Notes: generated by a model from the sequence alone, not told the origin. 64,000 bases of DNA from Alteromonadaceae bacterium (GCA_027013165.1 JALUXV010000161.1:1-64000), one strand, 5' to 3'; counted from the first letter of the stretch, positions 44,522 to 55,028 are shown. A program made the numbers and translations.

Positions 44522-46060
44522 CTACTGGGTATGCGACAAAAAGAACTGATAAGCGGGATTATCTGTCACTTCCTCTGCGTCGTAACCTAACTCAGTAACA
44601 TAGGCGTTAAAGGCATCACGCTGAGAAGGGTCAATATCGAAGCCAGCTAACACCAAACCGTCGGCAGCACCATGATTGCGATAATGGAATAAAGTGATGT
44701 TAAACCGCTCGCCTAGGGTATTGAGGAAATTAAGCAACGCCCCCGGACGCTCTGGAAAGGTGAAACTAAAGACATGCTCATTGAGTATGGAAGGTGGTCT
44801 TCCCCCCACCATATGACGAACGTGAAGTTTAGCAAGTTCGTTGTCTGACAGGTCAAAACAACCATAGTCTTTTTCAATCAAACTTTGCTGAAGCTCGGCT
44901 AATTCCTGTTTACCACCTTTGAGCTTAACGCCCACAAAAATGTGTGCTTCTTGGTCATTGGCGTAGCGATAGTTAAATTCTGTGATGGCCTTTGCACCAA
45001 CACACTCGCAAAACTGCTTAAATGCACCTTTGCGCTCAGGAATTTTAACCGCAAAAACCGCTTCTTTTTGCTCGCCTAGCTCACAACGCTCAGACACATA
45101 GCGCAGGGTGTGGAAGTTAATATTCGCTCCACATAAAATTCCCCCAAGCTTTTTACCTTCTATGTTGTGCTGCTTCACATATTTGCGAATAGCAGCCACT
45201 GATAGGGCACCGGCAGGCTCGGCAATAACCCGAGTGTCGTCAAAGATATCTTTGATGGCTGCGCAAATTTCATCGTTGGTGACCGTCATCGTCTCGTCAA
45301 CAAAGCGATTGCAAAGTCTAAAGGTTTCTTCGCCCATGATTTTCACGGCAACACCGTCGGCAAATATACCTACGGTATCCAAAGGCACCGGCTTTCCTGC
45401 CGCTACGGCGGCTTCAAAACAGGCCGACTCGCTGGACTCTACTCCAACAATTTTAATGCTTGGCTTTAGCTGTTTTAGATAAACGGCAATACCCGCTGCT
45501 AAGCCACCACCACCAATGGCGACAAACAAGATATCAAGGTTAGGGTTTTGCTCTAGCAGCTCTTTGGCAATGGTGCCCTGACCAGCAATTACATCTGGAT
45601 CGTCAAAAGGCGGTACAAAGGTTAAGCCATGCTCTGCACCTAAGGCTTTGGCGTGATCGCTGGCTTGATCAAAACTAGTACCGTGCAGCACAACATTCAC
45701 GTTTTCACCACCAAAACGACGTACGGCATCCACCTTAATATCAGGTGTAGTTTCAGGCATGACAATGGTCGCCTGAATACCTTGCTTACGTGCACCATAT
45801 GCTAAGCCTTGCGCATGATTACCCGCCGAAGCACCAATCACACCCGCCGCTTTTTGCTCATCACTGAGTGCACTCATTCGGGTGTAAGCACCACGTAACT
45901 TAAACGACTTAACGGGTTGTTGGTCTTCTCGCTTTAAGAAAACCTCGTTGCCTATCTCGGCTGAAAAACGAGACAAGTAGGCTAAATCGCTGTTAACTGC
46001 TACGTCGTATACGGGTGCCAGTAAGACTTTTTTTAGGTAGTCGTGGTCGCTGACACTCAT
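44522..46060 (-). CDS. ilvA: Threonine ammonia-lyase, biosynthetic
   Basis: Makes 2-oxobutanoate from threonine, the first step of isoleucine synthesis. The 512 residues (E. coli 514) include the PLP-fold catalytic domain with the PLP-lysine motif KSFKLRGAY (about residue 50), the Gly loop [13 protein letters not shown] and a C-terminal tandem ACT-like regulatory domain (about 335-500), as expected for the feedback-inhibited enzyme. The start overlaps the ilvD stop by four bases (ATGA), showing tight coupling in an ilvE-ilvD-ilvA transcript. Confidence 0.97.
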   Translation of the reverse strand: MSVSDHDYLKKVLLAPVYDVAVNSDLAYLSRFSAEIGNEVFLKREDQQPVKSFKLRGAYTRMSALSDEQKAAGVIGASAGNHAQGLAYGARKQGIQATIVMPETTPDIKVDAVRRFGGENVNVVLHGTSFDQASDHAKALGAEHGLTFVPPFDDPDVIAGQGTIAKELLEQNPNLDILFVAIGGGGLAAGIAVYLKQLKPSIKIVGVESSESACFEAAVAAGKPVPLDTVGIFADGVAVKIMGEETFRLCNRFVDETMTVTNDEICAAIKDIFDDTRVIAEPAGALSVAAIRKYVKQHNIEGKKLGGILCGANINFHTLRYVSERCELGEQKEAVFAVKIPERKGAFKQFCECVGAKAITEFNYRYANDQEAHIFVGVKLKGGKQELAELQQSLIEKDYGCFDLSDNELAKLHVRHMVGGRPPSILNEHVFSFTFPERPGALLNFLNTLGERFNITLFHYRNHGAADGLVLAGFDIDPSQRDAFNAYVTELGYDAEEVTDNPAYQFFLSHTQ

Positions 46061-47907
46061 AAATTTTCCAGTTTGGTTACGTCGCGCACTGCACCTTTAT
46101 CAGCACTTGTCGCTAATGCCGCAAAGGTTTTCAGTGATGTTGAAACTTCGCGCACACGATCTTTCGGGCGCCACGGCTTGTCACTCTTATTCATGGCGTC
46201 ACGACGTGCGGCCAGTTCTTCGTCACTAATAACTATGTTGATACTGCGATTAGGAATGTCGATCTCAATCTTATCGCCATCTTCAACCAAACCAATGCCG
46301 CCGCCGCTTGCTGCCTCTGGCGAGCAGTGACCGATAGACAAACCACTAGTACCACCAGAGAAACGGCCGTCAGTAACCAGTGCACACGACTTACCTAAGC
46401 CTTTTGATTTCAAGTATGACGTTGGGTAAAGCATCTCTTGCATACCCGGTCCACCACGAGGGCCTTCATAGCGAATAAATACCACATCGCCGGCTTTTAC
46501 TTCATCACCCAGAATACCTGCAACGGCGTCATCTTGGCTTTCATAAATACGGGCAGTACCGTTAAATTTTAAAATTGACTCGTCAACACCGGCGGTTTTA
46601 ACAATACAACCATCTTCTGCAAGGTTGCCGAATAGTACGGCTAAGCCGCCTTCTTGACTGTACGCGTGTTCGACGGTTCTGATACAACCGTTTTCACGAT
46701 CGCTATCGGCATCGTCCCAACGACAGCTTTGACTGAACGCTTGGGTAGTGCGAATGCCCGCTGGACCTGCGCGATAAAAAGTGATCGCATCGGTATTATC
46801 TGGGTTAGTGATATCCCAGTCTGCGATGACCTCAGCCATGGATTTGCCCAATACATGATTTGAATCACCGTGAAGCAAGCCCGCTTTATTGAGCTCGTTT
46901 AGGATACCCAGTACACCACCTGCACGGTGTACGTCTTCCATGTGATACTTTTGCGTAGATGGTGCCACTTTACACAAGTGAGGTACTTTACGAGAAAGGC
47001 GATCTATATCGGCCATAGTGAAAGGTACTTCGCCTTCCATTGCTGCGGCAAGCAAGTGAAGGATAGTGTTAGTTGAACCGCCCATGGCAATATCTAAGCT
47101 CATAGCATTTTCAAACGCATTAAAGTTAGCAATGTTGCGAGGTAGCACGCTTTCGTCGTTGTCACCGTAATAACGTTTACACAACTCTACAATTTGTGAA
47201 CCTGCTTTCTTGAACAAACCTTCGCGGTCAGCGTGAGTTGCTAACATAGAACCATTCCCAGGCAAGGAAAGTCCAAGCGCTTCGGTAAGACAGTTCATCG
47301 AGTTAGCGGTGAACATACCTGAACATGAACCACAAGTCGGACAAGCCGAGCGTTCAATCTCTTCAGAATCTGAGTCTGATACTTTGTCGTCAGCAGCGGC
47401 AACCATAGCGTCAACCAAATCCAGCTTAATAAGCTGATCAGATAACTTAGTTTTACCCGCTTCCATGGGGCCACCAGACACAAAGATAACCGGCACGTTT
47501 AAGCGCATAGACGCCATTAACATTCCCGGTGTAATTTTGTCGCAGTTAGAAATACATACAATAGCATCGGCGCAATGTGCGTTAACCATGTACTCAACTG
47601 CATCTGCAATAATTTCTCGGGAAGGTAAGCTATACAGCATTCCGCTGTGGCCCATAGCAATACCATCGTCTACTGCAATGGTATTGAACTCTTTTGCCAC
47701 ACCGCCAGCGGCTTCTACGCTACGTGCCACTAATTGACCTAGGTCTTTTAAGTGAACGTGCCCAGGTACAAACTGCGTGAATGAGTTGGCAATGGCAATA
47801 ATTGGCTTACCAAAATCCGAATCCTTCATTCCTGTGGCACGCCACAATGCGCGTGCACCAGCCATATTGCGACCTTGAGTCGTCGTTGCAGAACGTAACT
47901 TGGGCAT
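46057..47907 (-). CDS. ilvD: Dihydroxyacid dehydratase
   Basis: Dehydrates the dihydroxy acids of valine and isoleucine synthesis using an iron-sulphur cluster. The start at 47907 ([13 protein letters not shown]) is the family start, with AAGGA upstream; the frame opening at 47982 includes part of the upstream palindrome and is rejected. The 616 residues match E. coli. The Fe-S cysteines lie in [11 protein letters not shown] and [18 protein letters not shown], and the C-terminal [16 protein letters not shown] is conserved. Coupled to ilvA by a four-base overlap. Confidence 0.97.
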   Translation of the reverse strand: MPKLRSATTTQGRNMAGARALWRATGMKDSDFGKPIIAIANSFTQFVPGHVHLKDLGQLVARSVEAAGGVAKEFNTIAVDDGIAMGHSGMLYSLPSREIIADAVEYMVNAHCADAIVCISNCDKITPGMLMASMRLNVPVIFVSGGPMEAGKTKLSDQLIKLDLVDAMVAAADDKVSDSDSEEIERSACPTCGSCSGMFTANSMNCLTEALGLSLPGNGSMLATHADREGLFKKAGSQIVELCKRYYGDNDESVLPRNIANFNAFENAMSLDIAMGGSTNTILHLLAAAMEGEVPFTMADIDRLSRKVPHLCKVAPSTQKYHMEDVHRAGGVLGILNELNKAGLLHGDSNHVLGKSMAEVIADWDITNPDNTDAITFYRAGPAGIRTTQAFSQSCRWDDADSDRENGCIRTVEHAYSQEGGLAVLFGNLAEDGCIVKTAGVDESILKFNGTARIYESQDDAVAGILGDEVKAGDVVFIRYEGPRGGPGMQEMLYPTSYLKSKGLGKSCALVTDGRFSGGTSGLSIGHCSPEAASGGGIGLVEDGDKIEIDIPNRSINIVISDEELAARRDAMNKSDKPWRPKDRVREVSTSLKTFAALATSADKGAVRDVTKLENL

Positions 47908-47961
47908 AAATCCTTCCCGTTTTTTAAATAAAATTGCTAGATACCATACAGTTGCACTACT

Positions 47962-48065
47962 GGGGTGAAGGAAAATCAGCATGAGAAACGCCGTACATAC
48001 GTCCTTGTAGTATCGGCGCTGGCATCCGTGCCAGCCACGTTCTCATGCTGATTTTTTCCTTCCCC
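47962..48065. repeat. About 104-bp nested palindromic element between ilvE and ilvD
   Basis: The outer arms start with GGGG and contain TCAGCATGAGAA (47976-47987), matched by its reverse complement TTCTCATGCTGA (48040-48051), with matching AAGGAAAA / TTTTTTCCTT flanks. Inside lies a second perfect hairpin GCTGGCA-TCCG-TGCCAGC (48018-48035). The size, nesting and GC contrast resemble dispersed palindromic intergenic repeats or a small MITE-like element rather than a plain terminator. It lies within the ilvE-ilvD interval of the operon. Confidence 0.75.
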
Positions 48066-48099
48066 TAAAATTGTTGTAATGCAGTCAACAATGGAATTT

Positions 48100-49032
48100 T
48101 TACTTATAAACCGGTGTTAACCAGTTCCATTTGTCTTCAGTGGTACCGTTGAAAAGACCGAAGAACATATCTTGTACTTCTTTAGTAATTGGGCCACGGC
48201 CACCCGCGCCAACTTCAATGCCATCTACGCTGCGCACTGGTGTTACTTCAGCAGCCGTGCCGCACATAAAGATTTCGTCGGCTAAGTACATAGCTTCACG
48301 AGGAATGTTTTCTTCGCGAATTTCATAACCCAACTCTTTAAGCAGAGTGATACAAGTGTCACGAGTAATACCCGGAAGAATTGCCGCCGTTTTTGGCGTT
48401 GTACTTACCACGCCGTCGCGAATAACAAAGATGTTTTCGCCAGCACCTTCACTGATAAAGCCATTCGTGTCTAAAGCAATACCTTCACCGTAACCATGGC
48501 GACGGGCTTCCATAGAGATAAGCTGAGAAGACAGGTAATTACCACCTGCTTTCGCGCCTGTTGGCATAGTGTTGGCAGCTAAGCGGTTCCAAGAAGAAAT
48601 ACCCGCATCAACACCGTTTTTAAGAGCTTCTTCACCTAGGTAAGCGCCCCATTCAAACGCGGCAATAGTCACTTCGGCTTCTGTGCCAAACGGTACGGCT
48701 AAGCCCATACCAATATCGCCGTAGTAAGCGATAGGGCGAATGTAAGCTGATTTCAGATCATTTTTAGCGATGATATCTAGGGTCGCTTGATTGATTTCTT
48801 CCAGCGTGTAGGGGATCGTCATGCGATAGATCTTCGCTGAATCAAATAAACGGCGGTTGTGATCATTTAAACGAAATACGCAGGTGCCTTTGTCCGGTGT
48901 GTTGTATGCACGAACGCCTTCAAATACAGATGAGCCATAGTGAATCGCATGTGTCATTACGTGAACAGTTGCTTCTTTCCACGGTTTAATTTCGCCGTTA
49001 AACCAAATGTAATCAGCAGGTTGCTTAGCCAT
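48100..49032 (-). CDS. ilvE: Branched-chain amino-acid aminotransferase
   Basis: Carries out the last transamination step to valine, isoleucine and leucine. The start at 49032 (MAKQPADYIW) has AAGGA before it; the 49047 extension lacks support. The 310 residues match E. coli IlvE, with VMTHAIHYGSSVFEGVRAY near the N-terminus, the PLP-lysine in MPTGAKAGGNYLSSQL and EIFMCGTAAEVTPV near the C-terminus. It is the first gene of ilvE-ilvD-ilvA and is separated from ilvD by about 190 bp with a large palindrome. Confidence 0.97.
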   Translation of the reverse strand: MAKQPADYIWFNGEIKPWKEATVHVMTHAIHYGSSVFEGVRAYNTPDKGTCVFRLNDHNRRLFDSAKIYRMTIPYTLEEINQATLDIIAKNDLKSAYIRPIAYYGDIGMGLAVPFGTEAEVTIAAFEWGAYLGEEALKNGVDAGISSWNRLAANTMPTGAKAGGNYLSSQLISMEARRHGYGEGIALDTNGFISEGAGENIFVIRDGVVSTTPKTAAILPGITRDTCITLLKELGYEIREENIPREAMYLADEIFMCGTAAEVTPVRSVDGIEVGAGGRGPITKEVQDMFFGLFNGTTEDKWNWLTPVYK

Positions 49033-49160
49033 GTAAAATCCTTCCAATTGTGGGTGAAAACCCCAAGCCGCCGTAGCGGAATATTAATACCGTGACAAAT
49101 GATACATGACAGCCAGCAAGCGCCCAACTATCGAGCGTGACAGATAGTCAAAGCGGACAT

Positions 49161-49182
49161 AAAAATTTACAGCTAAATTTTT
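49161..49182 (-). other. AT-rich hairpin in the ilvE leader region
   Basis: Arms AAAAATTTA and TAAATTTTT (nine bp, four-base loop) lie between the candidate leader peptide and ilvE. It is too AT-rich to be a confident attenuator terminator. Another six-bp hairpin (ACTATC / GATAGT) lies at about 49128-49150. Confidence 0.35.
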
Positions 49183-49237
49183 TCTGACCAAGTATCAAAA
49201 ACGCATTTTGTGACAACAATTTTGCTACTGAAATTAA

Positions 49238-49324
49238 TCAGCACACTGCTATCACCATCGGCATAGAAAGAATAGGCAACTGCTTCGATGCAGTTCTAAA
49301 AATGACAAGCAGCACGTAATCCAT
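49238..49324 (-). CDS. Candidate ilv leader peptide, 28 residues
   Basis: A 29-codon minus-strand frame (ATG 49322-49324, TGA 49238-49240) 206 bp upstream of ilvE. The peptide opens MDYVLLVIF and ends MPMVIAVC. Eleven of its 28 residues are Val, Leu or Ile, in two clusters, as expected of a leader that senses charged branched-chain tRNAs. Its position, between divergent comM and the ilv operon, is where ilvL lies in E. coli. A six-bp hairpin (AACTGC / GCAGTT) lies within the coding part. No good ribosome binding site is visible, so this is a candidate only. Confidence 0.5.
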   Translation of the reverse strand: MDYVLLVIFRTASKQLPILSMPMVIAVC

Positions 49325-49554
49325 TGATTTACTGCTATAAAATGTAATGATGTTCGATAAAGAGCGTTGCAACTAGGGCGTTGCTTAACCAACAGTTGGC
49401 CTGCTGTCGGTACTCTTGCGCAAAGAATTACACAAAACCATCTTCTGGATCAAGTGATTTACCTCCCAATTACGCCATCTAAAAAACTATTAATTGGTTC
49501 AGTAGTGGTCAATTCATCCCTATCGTAAAGTCCTTTTTATTTGGGGAACCTGCA

Positions 49555-51069
49555 ATGGGAACTGCCGTTGTCAAAACCTTCGCGGGGCAGGGGGTAACAG
49601 CCTCTGAAATATTGGTAGAAGTACATTTGGCCAATGGACTTCCCGGGTTTCAACTTGTAGGAATGGCCGAAACCAGTGTCAAAGAAGCACGAGAACGGGT
49701 GCGAAGTGCGTTAGTTAACAGCGGATTTGAATTCCCAGCTAAGCGGATTACTGTCAACCTCGCCCCTGCTGACATTCCAAAGTACGGTGGACGATTTGAT
49801 TTGCCAATTGCGGTGGGCATTATGGCGGCTGCCGGATACATTAATGACAGTTGCTTGCATAACCACAGCTTCATTGGTGAGCTGAGTTTAAACGGAGAAG
49901 TAAGACCTATCACAGGTATTGTGCCAGTACTCATGGCCGCCGCTCATCAAAATTCTACGTTGGTATTTCCGGGTCAAAATGATGTAGAGGCCAGTATTGT
50001 CTCAAACGCTAAGCGTTTACCTAGCTTTGACCTCATCAGCATTTATCATCATTTATCCGGCGAACAACCACTCAAAATTGGGCGCCCCATGCCGCAACAT
50101 ACTCATACTGAACCCCATCATCAATGGGACGACATTATAGGCCAGCATCAAGCTAAACGAGCCATGATTATTGCGGCGGCAGGTGCACACAACTTACTTA
50201 TGGTTGGTCCACCGGGTACGGGTAAAAGCTTACTTGCTGGCCGCATGCTGTCGTTACTACCCAACATCTCGGAAAAAGAGGCCCTCGAAGTGGCGTCTTT
50301 GCATTCAATAAAAGGCCTACCAGTCCAGCATGATCTTTTTTTCAGGCCCCCATTTCGCTCCCCACATCACACTTCGTCTGCCGTTTCGCTAACAGGAGGC
50401 GGCTCTCACCCAACGCCGGGTGAAATATCCTTGGCTCATAATGGCGTTTTGTTTTTGGATGAACTTCCTGAGTTCGGGCGCAAAGCCCTTGATGTACTTC
50501 GCGAACCCTTAGAAACCGGTGACGTCAATATCGCTCGCGCAGCATCTCACGTATGCTACCCCGCGAAATTTCAGCTAATTGCAGCAATGAATCCCAGCCC
50601 TACCGGTGATATTAACGACAATAGAATGTCACCCCAACAACAACTCAATTATTTGAATAGATTATCAGGGCCATTTTTAGACAGAATTGATATTCAGGTA
50701 GAAGTACCGACACTCAAAGAATTTGAATTAAAACATGAAAACCCATCGTCAAAAGATTCCTTTGAATCGGCTCGGCAACAAGTGAACATTGCACGGCAAA
50801 TTCAATTAAACCGTCAACACAAGGTGAATGCTAACCTTACCCCCAATGAACTCGCCCGTTATTGTAATCCTACTCCCAAAGATTTAGCGTTTTTACAATC
50901 CGCTGCAAAACACCTCAACTTGTCGATGCGAGTATTTCACCGCACACTCAAAGTCGCCAGAACCATAGCAGACATAGCGCAAGAGCCAAGAGTAACTCAA
51001 ACCCATATTGCTGAAGCACTAGGCTACAGAGCCTTAGACAATTTAATCCGTCAACTCACAGCAAGCTGA
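49555..51069 (+). CDS. comM: ComM/YifB family Mg chelatase-like AAA+ protein
   Basis: ComM is a hexameric helicase that promotes branch migration during natural transformation. The start at 49555 has GGGGAA upstream. The 504 residues include the N-terminal Lon-like ChlI domain (about 20-140), an AAA+ core with Walker A MVGPPGTGKSLLAGRML (about 218-234) and Walker B GVLFLDELPEFG (about 298-309), and the C-terminal Mg-chelatase domain. In E. coli it is next to the ilv operon too. Its last 19 bp overlap the convergent ilvY. Confidence 0.94.
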   Translation: MGTAVVKTFAGQGVTASEILVEVHLANGLPGFQLVGMAETSVKEARERVRSALVNSGFEFPAKRITVNLAPADIPKYGGRFDLPIAVGIMAAAGYINDSCLHNHSFIGELSLNGEVRPITGIVPVLMAAAHQNSTLVFPGQNDVEASIVSNAKRLPSFDLISIYHHLSGEQPLKIGRPMPQHTHTEPHHQWDDIIGQHQAKRAMIIAAAGAHNLLMVGPPGTGKSLLAGRMLSLLPNISEKEALEVASLHSIKGLPVQHDLFFRPPFRSPHHTSSAVSLTGGGSHPTPGEISLAHNGVLFLDELPEFGRKALDVLREPLETGDVNIARAASHVCYPAKFQLIAAMNPSPTGDINDNRMSPQQQLNYLNRLSGPFLDRIDIQVEVPTLKEFELKHENPSSKDSFESARQQVNIARQIQLNRQHKVNANLTPNELARYCNPTPKDLAFLQSAAKHLNLSMRVFHRTLKVARTIADIAQEPRVTQTHIAEALGYRALDNLIRQLTAS

Positions 51070-51914
51070 AGAAAGGCGTCGATCAATGGTTCTTTTTGCT
51101 TGTTTTGCAAACAGCAAACACCCAACGCATAGGGCTCAATATCCTCAACTTGCACTTGAGTCACTAGCCCAGCCATACTGGAATGGTCGAGTACAACTTT
51201 GGGTACAAAGCCCACACCACACTCTAATCCCACCATACTAACAATCGCCTCGTTACCACCCACCGACGCATACACATTGGGGCGTATACCGTGTTCGGCA
51301 AACCAGTGATACACAGTTCGACGAGTGGGACCGTGCTCGGGCATTATCACTTGGTGTTTAGTCCAATCTACCTGGTCTATTTGGGTCAAACGCCATTCTT
51401 TGGGGGCAATCAACAGCAGCGGAACGTTTGCAAGGGGTACAAAGTGCAAGTCGGTTGGAAAGTCAGGGGTGTGAATGGCCAATGACAAATCGCATTCATC
51501 TGACTTCACTTTATTGATAGCAAGTGCAGGGTCACCTGTGATCAAGCGAATATCAACACCGGGGTGAGTTTGCCTAAATCGGCGCAGTAAATCAGGTAGA
51601 TGACTTTGGCTAGCGGTTACAGAGCAGAACAAACTGAGCTCCCCCTGTAAGGCCTCGCTATCTTCTTTTAAATCAACTTTAAGTTGTTGCCAGTCTTTTA
51701 GCGCATGTTTAGAAAAGGCCAATAGCTTATGACCGCTGTGAGTTAACGCTACTTTGCGATTATCCCGTTTAAACAAGGTACACCCGAGCTCATCTTCAAG
51801 CCTTTGAATAACGCGACTCAAGGTAGACGGAGACACATACATGGCCTGTGCAGTGTCGCCAAAATGTAGGCTTGTGGCTAGGTGAGTAAAGAGCTGTAGG
51901 CTTCTAAAATCCAT
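51051..51914 (-). CDS. ilvY: LysR-type regulator IlvY
   Basis: Activates ilvC in response to acetolactate and acetohydroxybutyrate. The 287 residues have a N-terminal winged helix-turn-helix (LQLFTHLATSLHFGDTAQAMYVSPSTLSRVIQRLEDE in two parts) and a LysR effector domain (from about 90). It is divergent from ilvC across 155 bp with a candidate operator, as in E. coli. The name rests on this context. Confidence 0.9.
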   Translation of the reverse strand: MDFRSLQLFTHLATSLHFGDTAQAMYVSPSTLSRVIQRLEDELGCTLFKRDNRKVALTHSGHKLLAFSKHALKDWQQLKVDLKEDSEALQGELSLFCSVTASQSHLPDLLRRFRQTHPGVDIRLITGDPALAINKVKSDECDLSLAIHTPDFPTDLHFVPLANVPLLLIAPKEWRLTQIDQVDWTKHQVIMPEHGPTRRTVYHWFAEHGIRPNVYASVGGNEAIVSMVGLECGVGFVPKVVLDHSSMAGLVTQVQVEDIEPYALGVCCLQNKQKEPLIDAFLQLAVS

Positions 51915-51923
51915 AGTATTTCA

Positions 51924-51950
51924 CATTTCGCAATATTATCTTGCAAATAT
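51924..51950. promoter_or_regulatory. Candidate IlvY operator
   Basis: GCAA (51930-51933) and TTGC (51941-51944) with a 7-bp spacer, flanked by ATTT and AAAT, form a partly symmetric T-N11-A type LysR site in the ilvY-ilvC gap, 10 bp from the ilvY start. The call rests on symmetry and position only. Confidence 0.35.
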
Positions 51951-52069
51951 ATCATTTTTCAAAACAAAAGAAATGCTCTAGTCTTCACATCAAGTCGTCA
52001 TAGACGAGGTCATCAACGCCACGGTTGGACGTTGATAATGACGAAAATGAATGTTGTTCGGAAATTTTT

Positions 52070-53548
52070 ATGGCTAACTATTTCAACACCCTTTCTCTTC
52101 GCCAGCAGTTAGATCAGCTTGGCCGCTGTCGCTTTATGGCAAGAGACGAGTTTTCTGAGGGTTGCGACTTTTTAAAAGGCAAGAAGATCGTAATCGTAGG
52201 TTGTGGCGCACAAGGCCTTAACCAAGGTTTAAACATGCGTGATTCTGGTCTTGATGTTTCTTATGCGTTGCGTCAAGCAGCAATCGACGAGAAACGAGAC
52301 TCTTTTGTTCGTGCTAGCGAAAACGGTTTTACCGTAGGCACTTACCAAGAGCTTATTGGCGACGCGGATTTGGTTTATAACCTAACGCCTGACAAGCAGC
52401 ACGCAAGCGTTGTTGAAGCAGTTATGCCGCTAATGAAGCAGGGCGCTACACTTGGCTATTCTCACGGTTTTAACATCGTAGAAGAAGGTCAGCAGATTCG
52501 CAGCGACATTACTGTAGTAATGTGTGCGCCTAAGTGTCCTGGTACAGAGGTTCGCGAAGAATATAAGCGTGGCTTTGGTGTACCAACACTAATTGCAGTA
52601 CACCCAGAAAACGACCCTGAAGGTAAGGGTTGGGACATTGCTAAAGCACTAGCAAGTGCTACTGGTGGTGACCGTGCGGGTGTTCTAGAGTCGTCTTTTG
52701 TGGCTGAAGTTAAGTCTGACTTAATGGGTGAACAAACGATTCTGTGTGGTATGCAACAAGTTGCAGCCGTTCTAGCTTACGAAAAAATGCTAGAAGACGG
52801 TATTGACGCAGGGTATGCAGGTGCACTTATTCAGTATGGCCTAGAAGCAATTACTGAAGCACTTAAGATTGGTGGTGTAACCAACATGATGGACCGCCTA
52901 TCTAACCCAGCAAAAGTAAAAGCGTTTGAACTGTCTGAGCAGTTGACTGATTTACTACGTCCTCTGTTTGAGAAGCACCAAGATGACATCATCAGCGGTG
53001 AGTTCTCTAAAACCATGATGGAAGACTGGGCAAACGGCGATGCTAACTTGCTTAAGTGGCGCGAAGAAACTGGTGAAACTGGTTTTGAAAACGCACCTGC
53101 TTACGAAGGCGAGATCAGCGAACAAGAATTTTTCGACAACGGCATTTTGCTTGTTGCCATGATCAAATGCGGTGTTGAAGTAGCATTTGACGTAATGGTA
53201 GAGGCAGGCATTTTACCAGAGTCAGCGTATTACGAGTCACTGCACGAGACTCCACTTATTTCTAACACTATTGCGCGTAAGCGTTTGTACGAAATGAACG
53301 TGGTTATCTCTGATACAGCGGAATACGGTAACTATTTATTCGCAAATGCGGCAATTCCGCTAATGCGTGAAAGCTTTATGCCTACCATCGATACTAGCGT
53401 TATCGGTAAAGGCTTAAACGCTGCTTCAAACCAAGTTGAGAATAAGCGCTTGGTTGAAGTGAACGAAGCAATTCGCTCACACGGCGTTGAGTCAGTAGGT
53501 AAAACCTTGCGTGGCTACATGACTGACATGAAGGCCATCATAGGTTAA
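52070..53548 (+). CDS. ilvC: Ketol-acid reductoisomerase, class II
   Basis: Isomerises and reduces acetolactate/acetohydroxybutyrate with NADPH. The start at 52070 ([14 protein letters not shown]) is the family start; the frame open from 52025 adds an unlikely N-terminus. The 492 residues match the long class II enzyme: GxGxxG loop [21 protein letters not shown], metal-ligand region [24 protein letters not shown] and a duplicated C-terminal knotted domain. A seven-bp hairpin (ATCAACG / CGTTGAT, 52012-52036) lies in the 5' leader. Divergent from ilvY, followed by a terminator. Confidence 0.97.
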   Translation: MANYFNTLSLRQQLDQLGRCRFMARDEFSEGCDFLKGKKIVIVGCGAQGLNQGLNMRDSGLDVSYALRQAAIDEKRDSFVRASENGFTVGTYQELIGDADLVYNLTPDKQHASVVEAVMPLMKQGATLGYSHGFNIVEEGQQIRSDITVVMCAPKCPGTEVREEYKRGFGVPTLIAVHPENDPEGKGWDIAKALASATGGDRAGVLESSFVAEVKSDLMGEQTILCGMQQVAAVLAYEKMLEDGIDAGYAGALIQYGLEAITEALKIGGVTNMMDRLSNPAKVKAFELSEQLTDLLRPLFEKHQDDIISGEFSKTMMEDWANGDANLLKWREETGETGFENAPAYEGEISEQEFFDNGILLVAMIKCGVEVAFDVMVEAGILPESAYYESLHETPLISNTIARKRLYEMNVVISDTAEYGNYLFANAAIPLMRESFMPTIDTSVIGKGLNAASNQVENKRLVEVNEAIRSHGVESVGKTLRGYMTDMKAIIG

Positions 53549-53586
53549 GACAGTTTCTGTCGTTAGGTGCTTAACTAAGCCCTCTT

Positions 53587-53613
53587 GCCCGACCATTTTG
53601 GTCGGGCTTTTTT
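53587..53613 (+). terminator. Rho-independent terminator of ilvC
   Basis: GCCCGACCA and TGGTCGGGC (53587-53595, 53599-53607) form a perfect nine-bp stem followed by TTTTTT, 39 bp after the stop codon. Confidence 0.93.
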
Positions 53614-53624
53614 ATGCCTGTCAA

Positions 53625-54860
53625 TTAGTGCTCGCTAGCTAAACTATCTTTTTCTGCGAAGTGCATCAAAACACCTGCAATAGCAAAAAATACAACAAAG
53701 CCAATGCCTATTGGATACAAATCATCCTTTAAGAAGCTGTCGATAAACAATGCAATAGGCACGGAAAACAAACTAGACAATGAACCAATAATTGCAGCAC
53801 CTACACCGGCCATTTCGCCGAGAGGTTGCATAGCTAAGGCATTCAAGTTACCGAATAAAATACCAATGAAAAAGAAGCCAACAAAAAGGGTGCAAACGGT
53901 AACCCATAGGTTGGGAAGTCCATCGTTGGCGAACAATAAGACTAAAAAGAAAATAGCAAAGGCCATTACCCCTTTAATGGCGACGCTACACAGCTTGTGC
54001 ATACCAAATTTCATTACCATTTTGCCGTTAAAATAAGACGCCAAGCCAATAGAAAACGCCAGCGTGGCAAAAATAATCGGGAACAAATCACCTACGCCAT
54101 AAAACCCTTGGAATATAGTTTGAGACGCACTCAAGTAAGCCAAAAAAGCGCCAAAAATAGCCGCCATAGAGAACGAATATCCCATCACAGAAATATGGGT
54201 CAAAATAAACTTACATGACGCCATTAGTACAGGAAACGAAAACGGCTTTCGCTTTTCTTTGGGCAAAGTCTCTTCTTGACGGCTAAAAAACCAAATGGCC
54301 GACATCAAGGCAACAATAAGAAATAAGGTAAAAATGTGGAACCATGAAAACATGAGCATTACGGCTTGCCCTACAATGGGGGCAATCATGGGGACAAGAA
54401 TGAACACCATCATGATAAATGACATGACTTTCGCCATAGCATCTCCCACATACAAATCTCGAATAATAGCCATTGCTGCAATGCGGGGGCCCGACACACC
54501 AAACGCCTGCACCACACGGCCCACCAGCATAGTTTCTATGTTAGTGGCTAACATACAAATCACAGTACCAACAACGAATATGCAAAGCCCTAAAAGCAAG
54601 GCTGCACGGCGCCCTTTGCTATCAGCATAAGGACCAAAGAAGGGCTGGCCGATAGCCATACCGAGAAAAAATAACGTCACAATCAGGTGAGGTTGATGAG
54701 GATCAGAAACATTTAACGATGCACCAATTTGCTCAAGTGCAGGCAACATAGCATCAATACTCAGCGCAACCAATGAGGTCATCGTTGCCATAAGTGCAAC
54801 AAATTCAACCAATCCCAAACGGGGTTTAGTACGCACGTTGGCGCTTTCAGTATTCGACAT
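53625..54860 (-). CDS. Bcr/CflA family MFS drug transporter
   Basis: A 411-residue protein with 12 predicted helices. The loop 2-3 motif GPYADSKGRRAALLLG and the helix-5 region with AFGVSGPRIAAMAIIRDLY are typical of Bcr/CflA proton antiporters, which export drugs or small metabolites. The substrate is unknown. It ends 76 bp after ilvC, converging on its terminator; there is no link to the ilv pathway in the sequence. Confidence 0.88.
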   Translation of the reverse strand: MSNTESANVRTKPRLGLVEFVALMATMTSLVALSIDAMLPALEQIGASLNVSDPHQPHLIVTLFFLGMAIGQPFFGPYADSKGRRAALLLGLCIFVVGTVICMLATNIETMLVGRVVQAFGVSGPRIAAMAIIRDLYVGDAMAKVMSFIMMVFILVPMIAPIVGQAVMLMFSWFHIFTLFLIVALMSAIWFFSRQEETLPKEKRKPFSFPVLMASCKFILTHISVMGYSFSMAAIFGAFLAYLSASQTIFQGFYGVGDLFPIIFATLAFSIGLASYFNGKMVMKFGMHKLCSVAIKGVMAFAIFFLVLLFANDGLPNLWVTVCTLFVGFFFIGILFGNLNALAMQPLGEMAGVGAAIIGSLSSLFSVPIALFIDSFLKDDLYPIGIGFVVFFAIAGVLMHFAEKDSLASEH

Positions 54861-55028
54861 GACGTTTAGCCTGAGTGACTTTATGAGGAAACACTGACCA
54901 ATGAGTCAGCAAAGAGGCGAGATGTTACCCTAGTTGTGATGAAAAATCCGCCAATTTATAAAAATTGACGTTTCCAATGTGGAACAGAAAACGCGCACGA
55001 TCATTTGAAGGTGCGCTAACAACGCCTT

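Noticed and set aside
47908-47982. The longer N-terminus of ilvD
   Set aside because: The extra codons read through one arm of the palindromic element and precede the conserved MPKLRSATT start with its own ribosome binding site.
49033-49237. A classical GC-rich attenuator terminator before ilvE
   Set aside because: Only AT-rich or short hairpins are visible and none has a GC-rich stem followed by a T-run.
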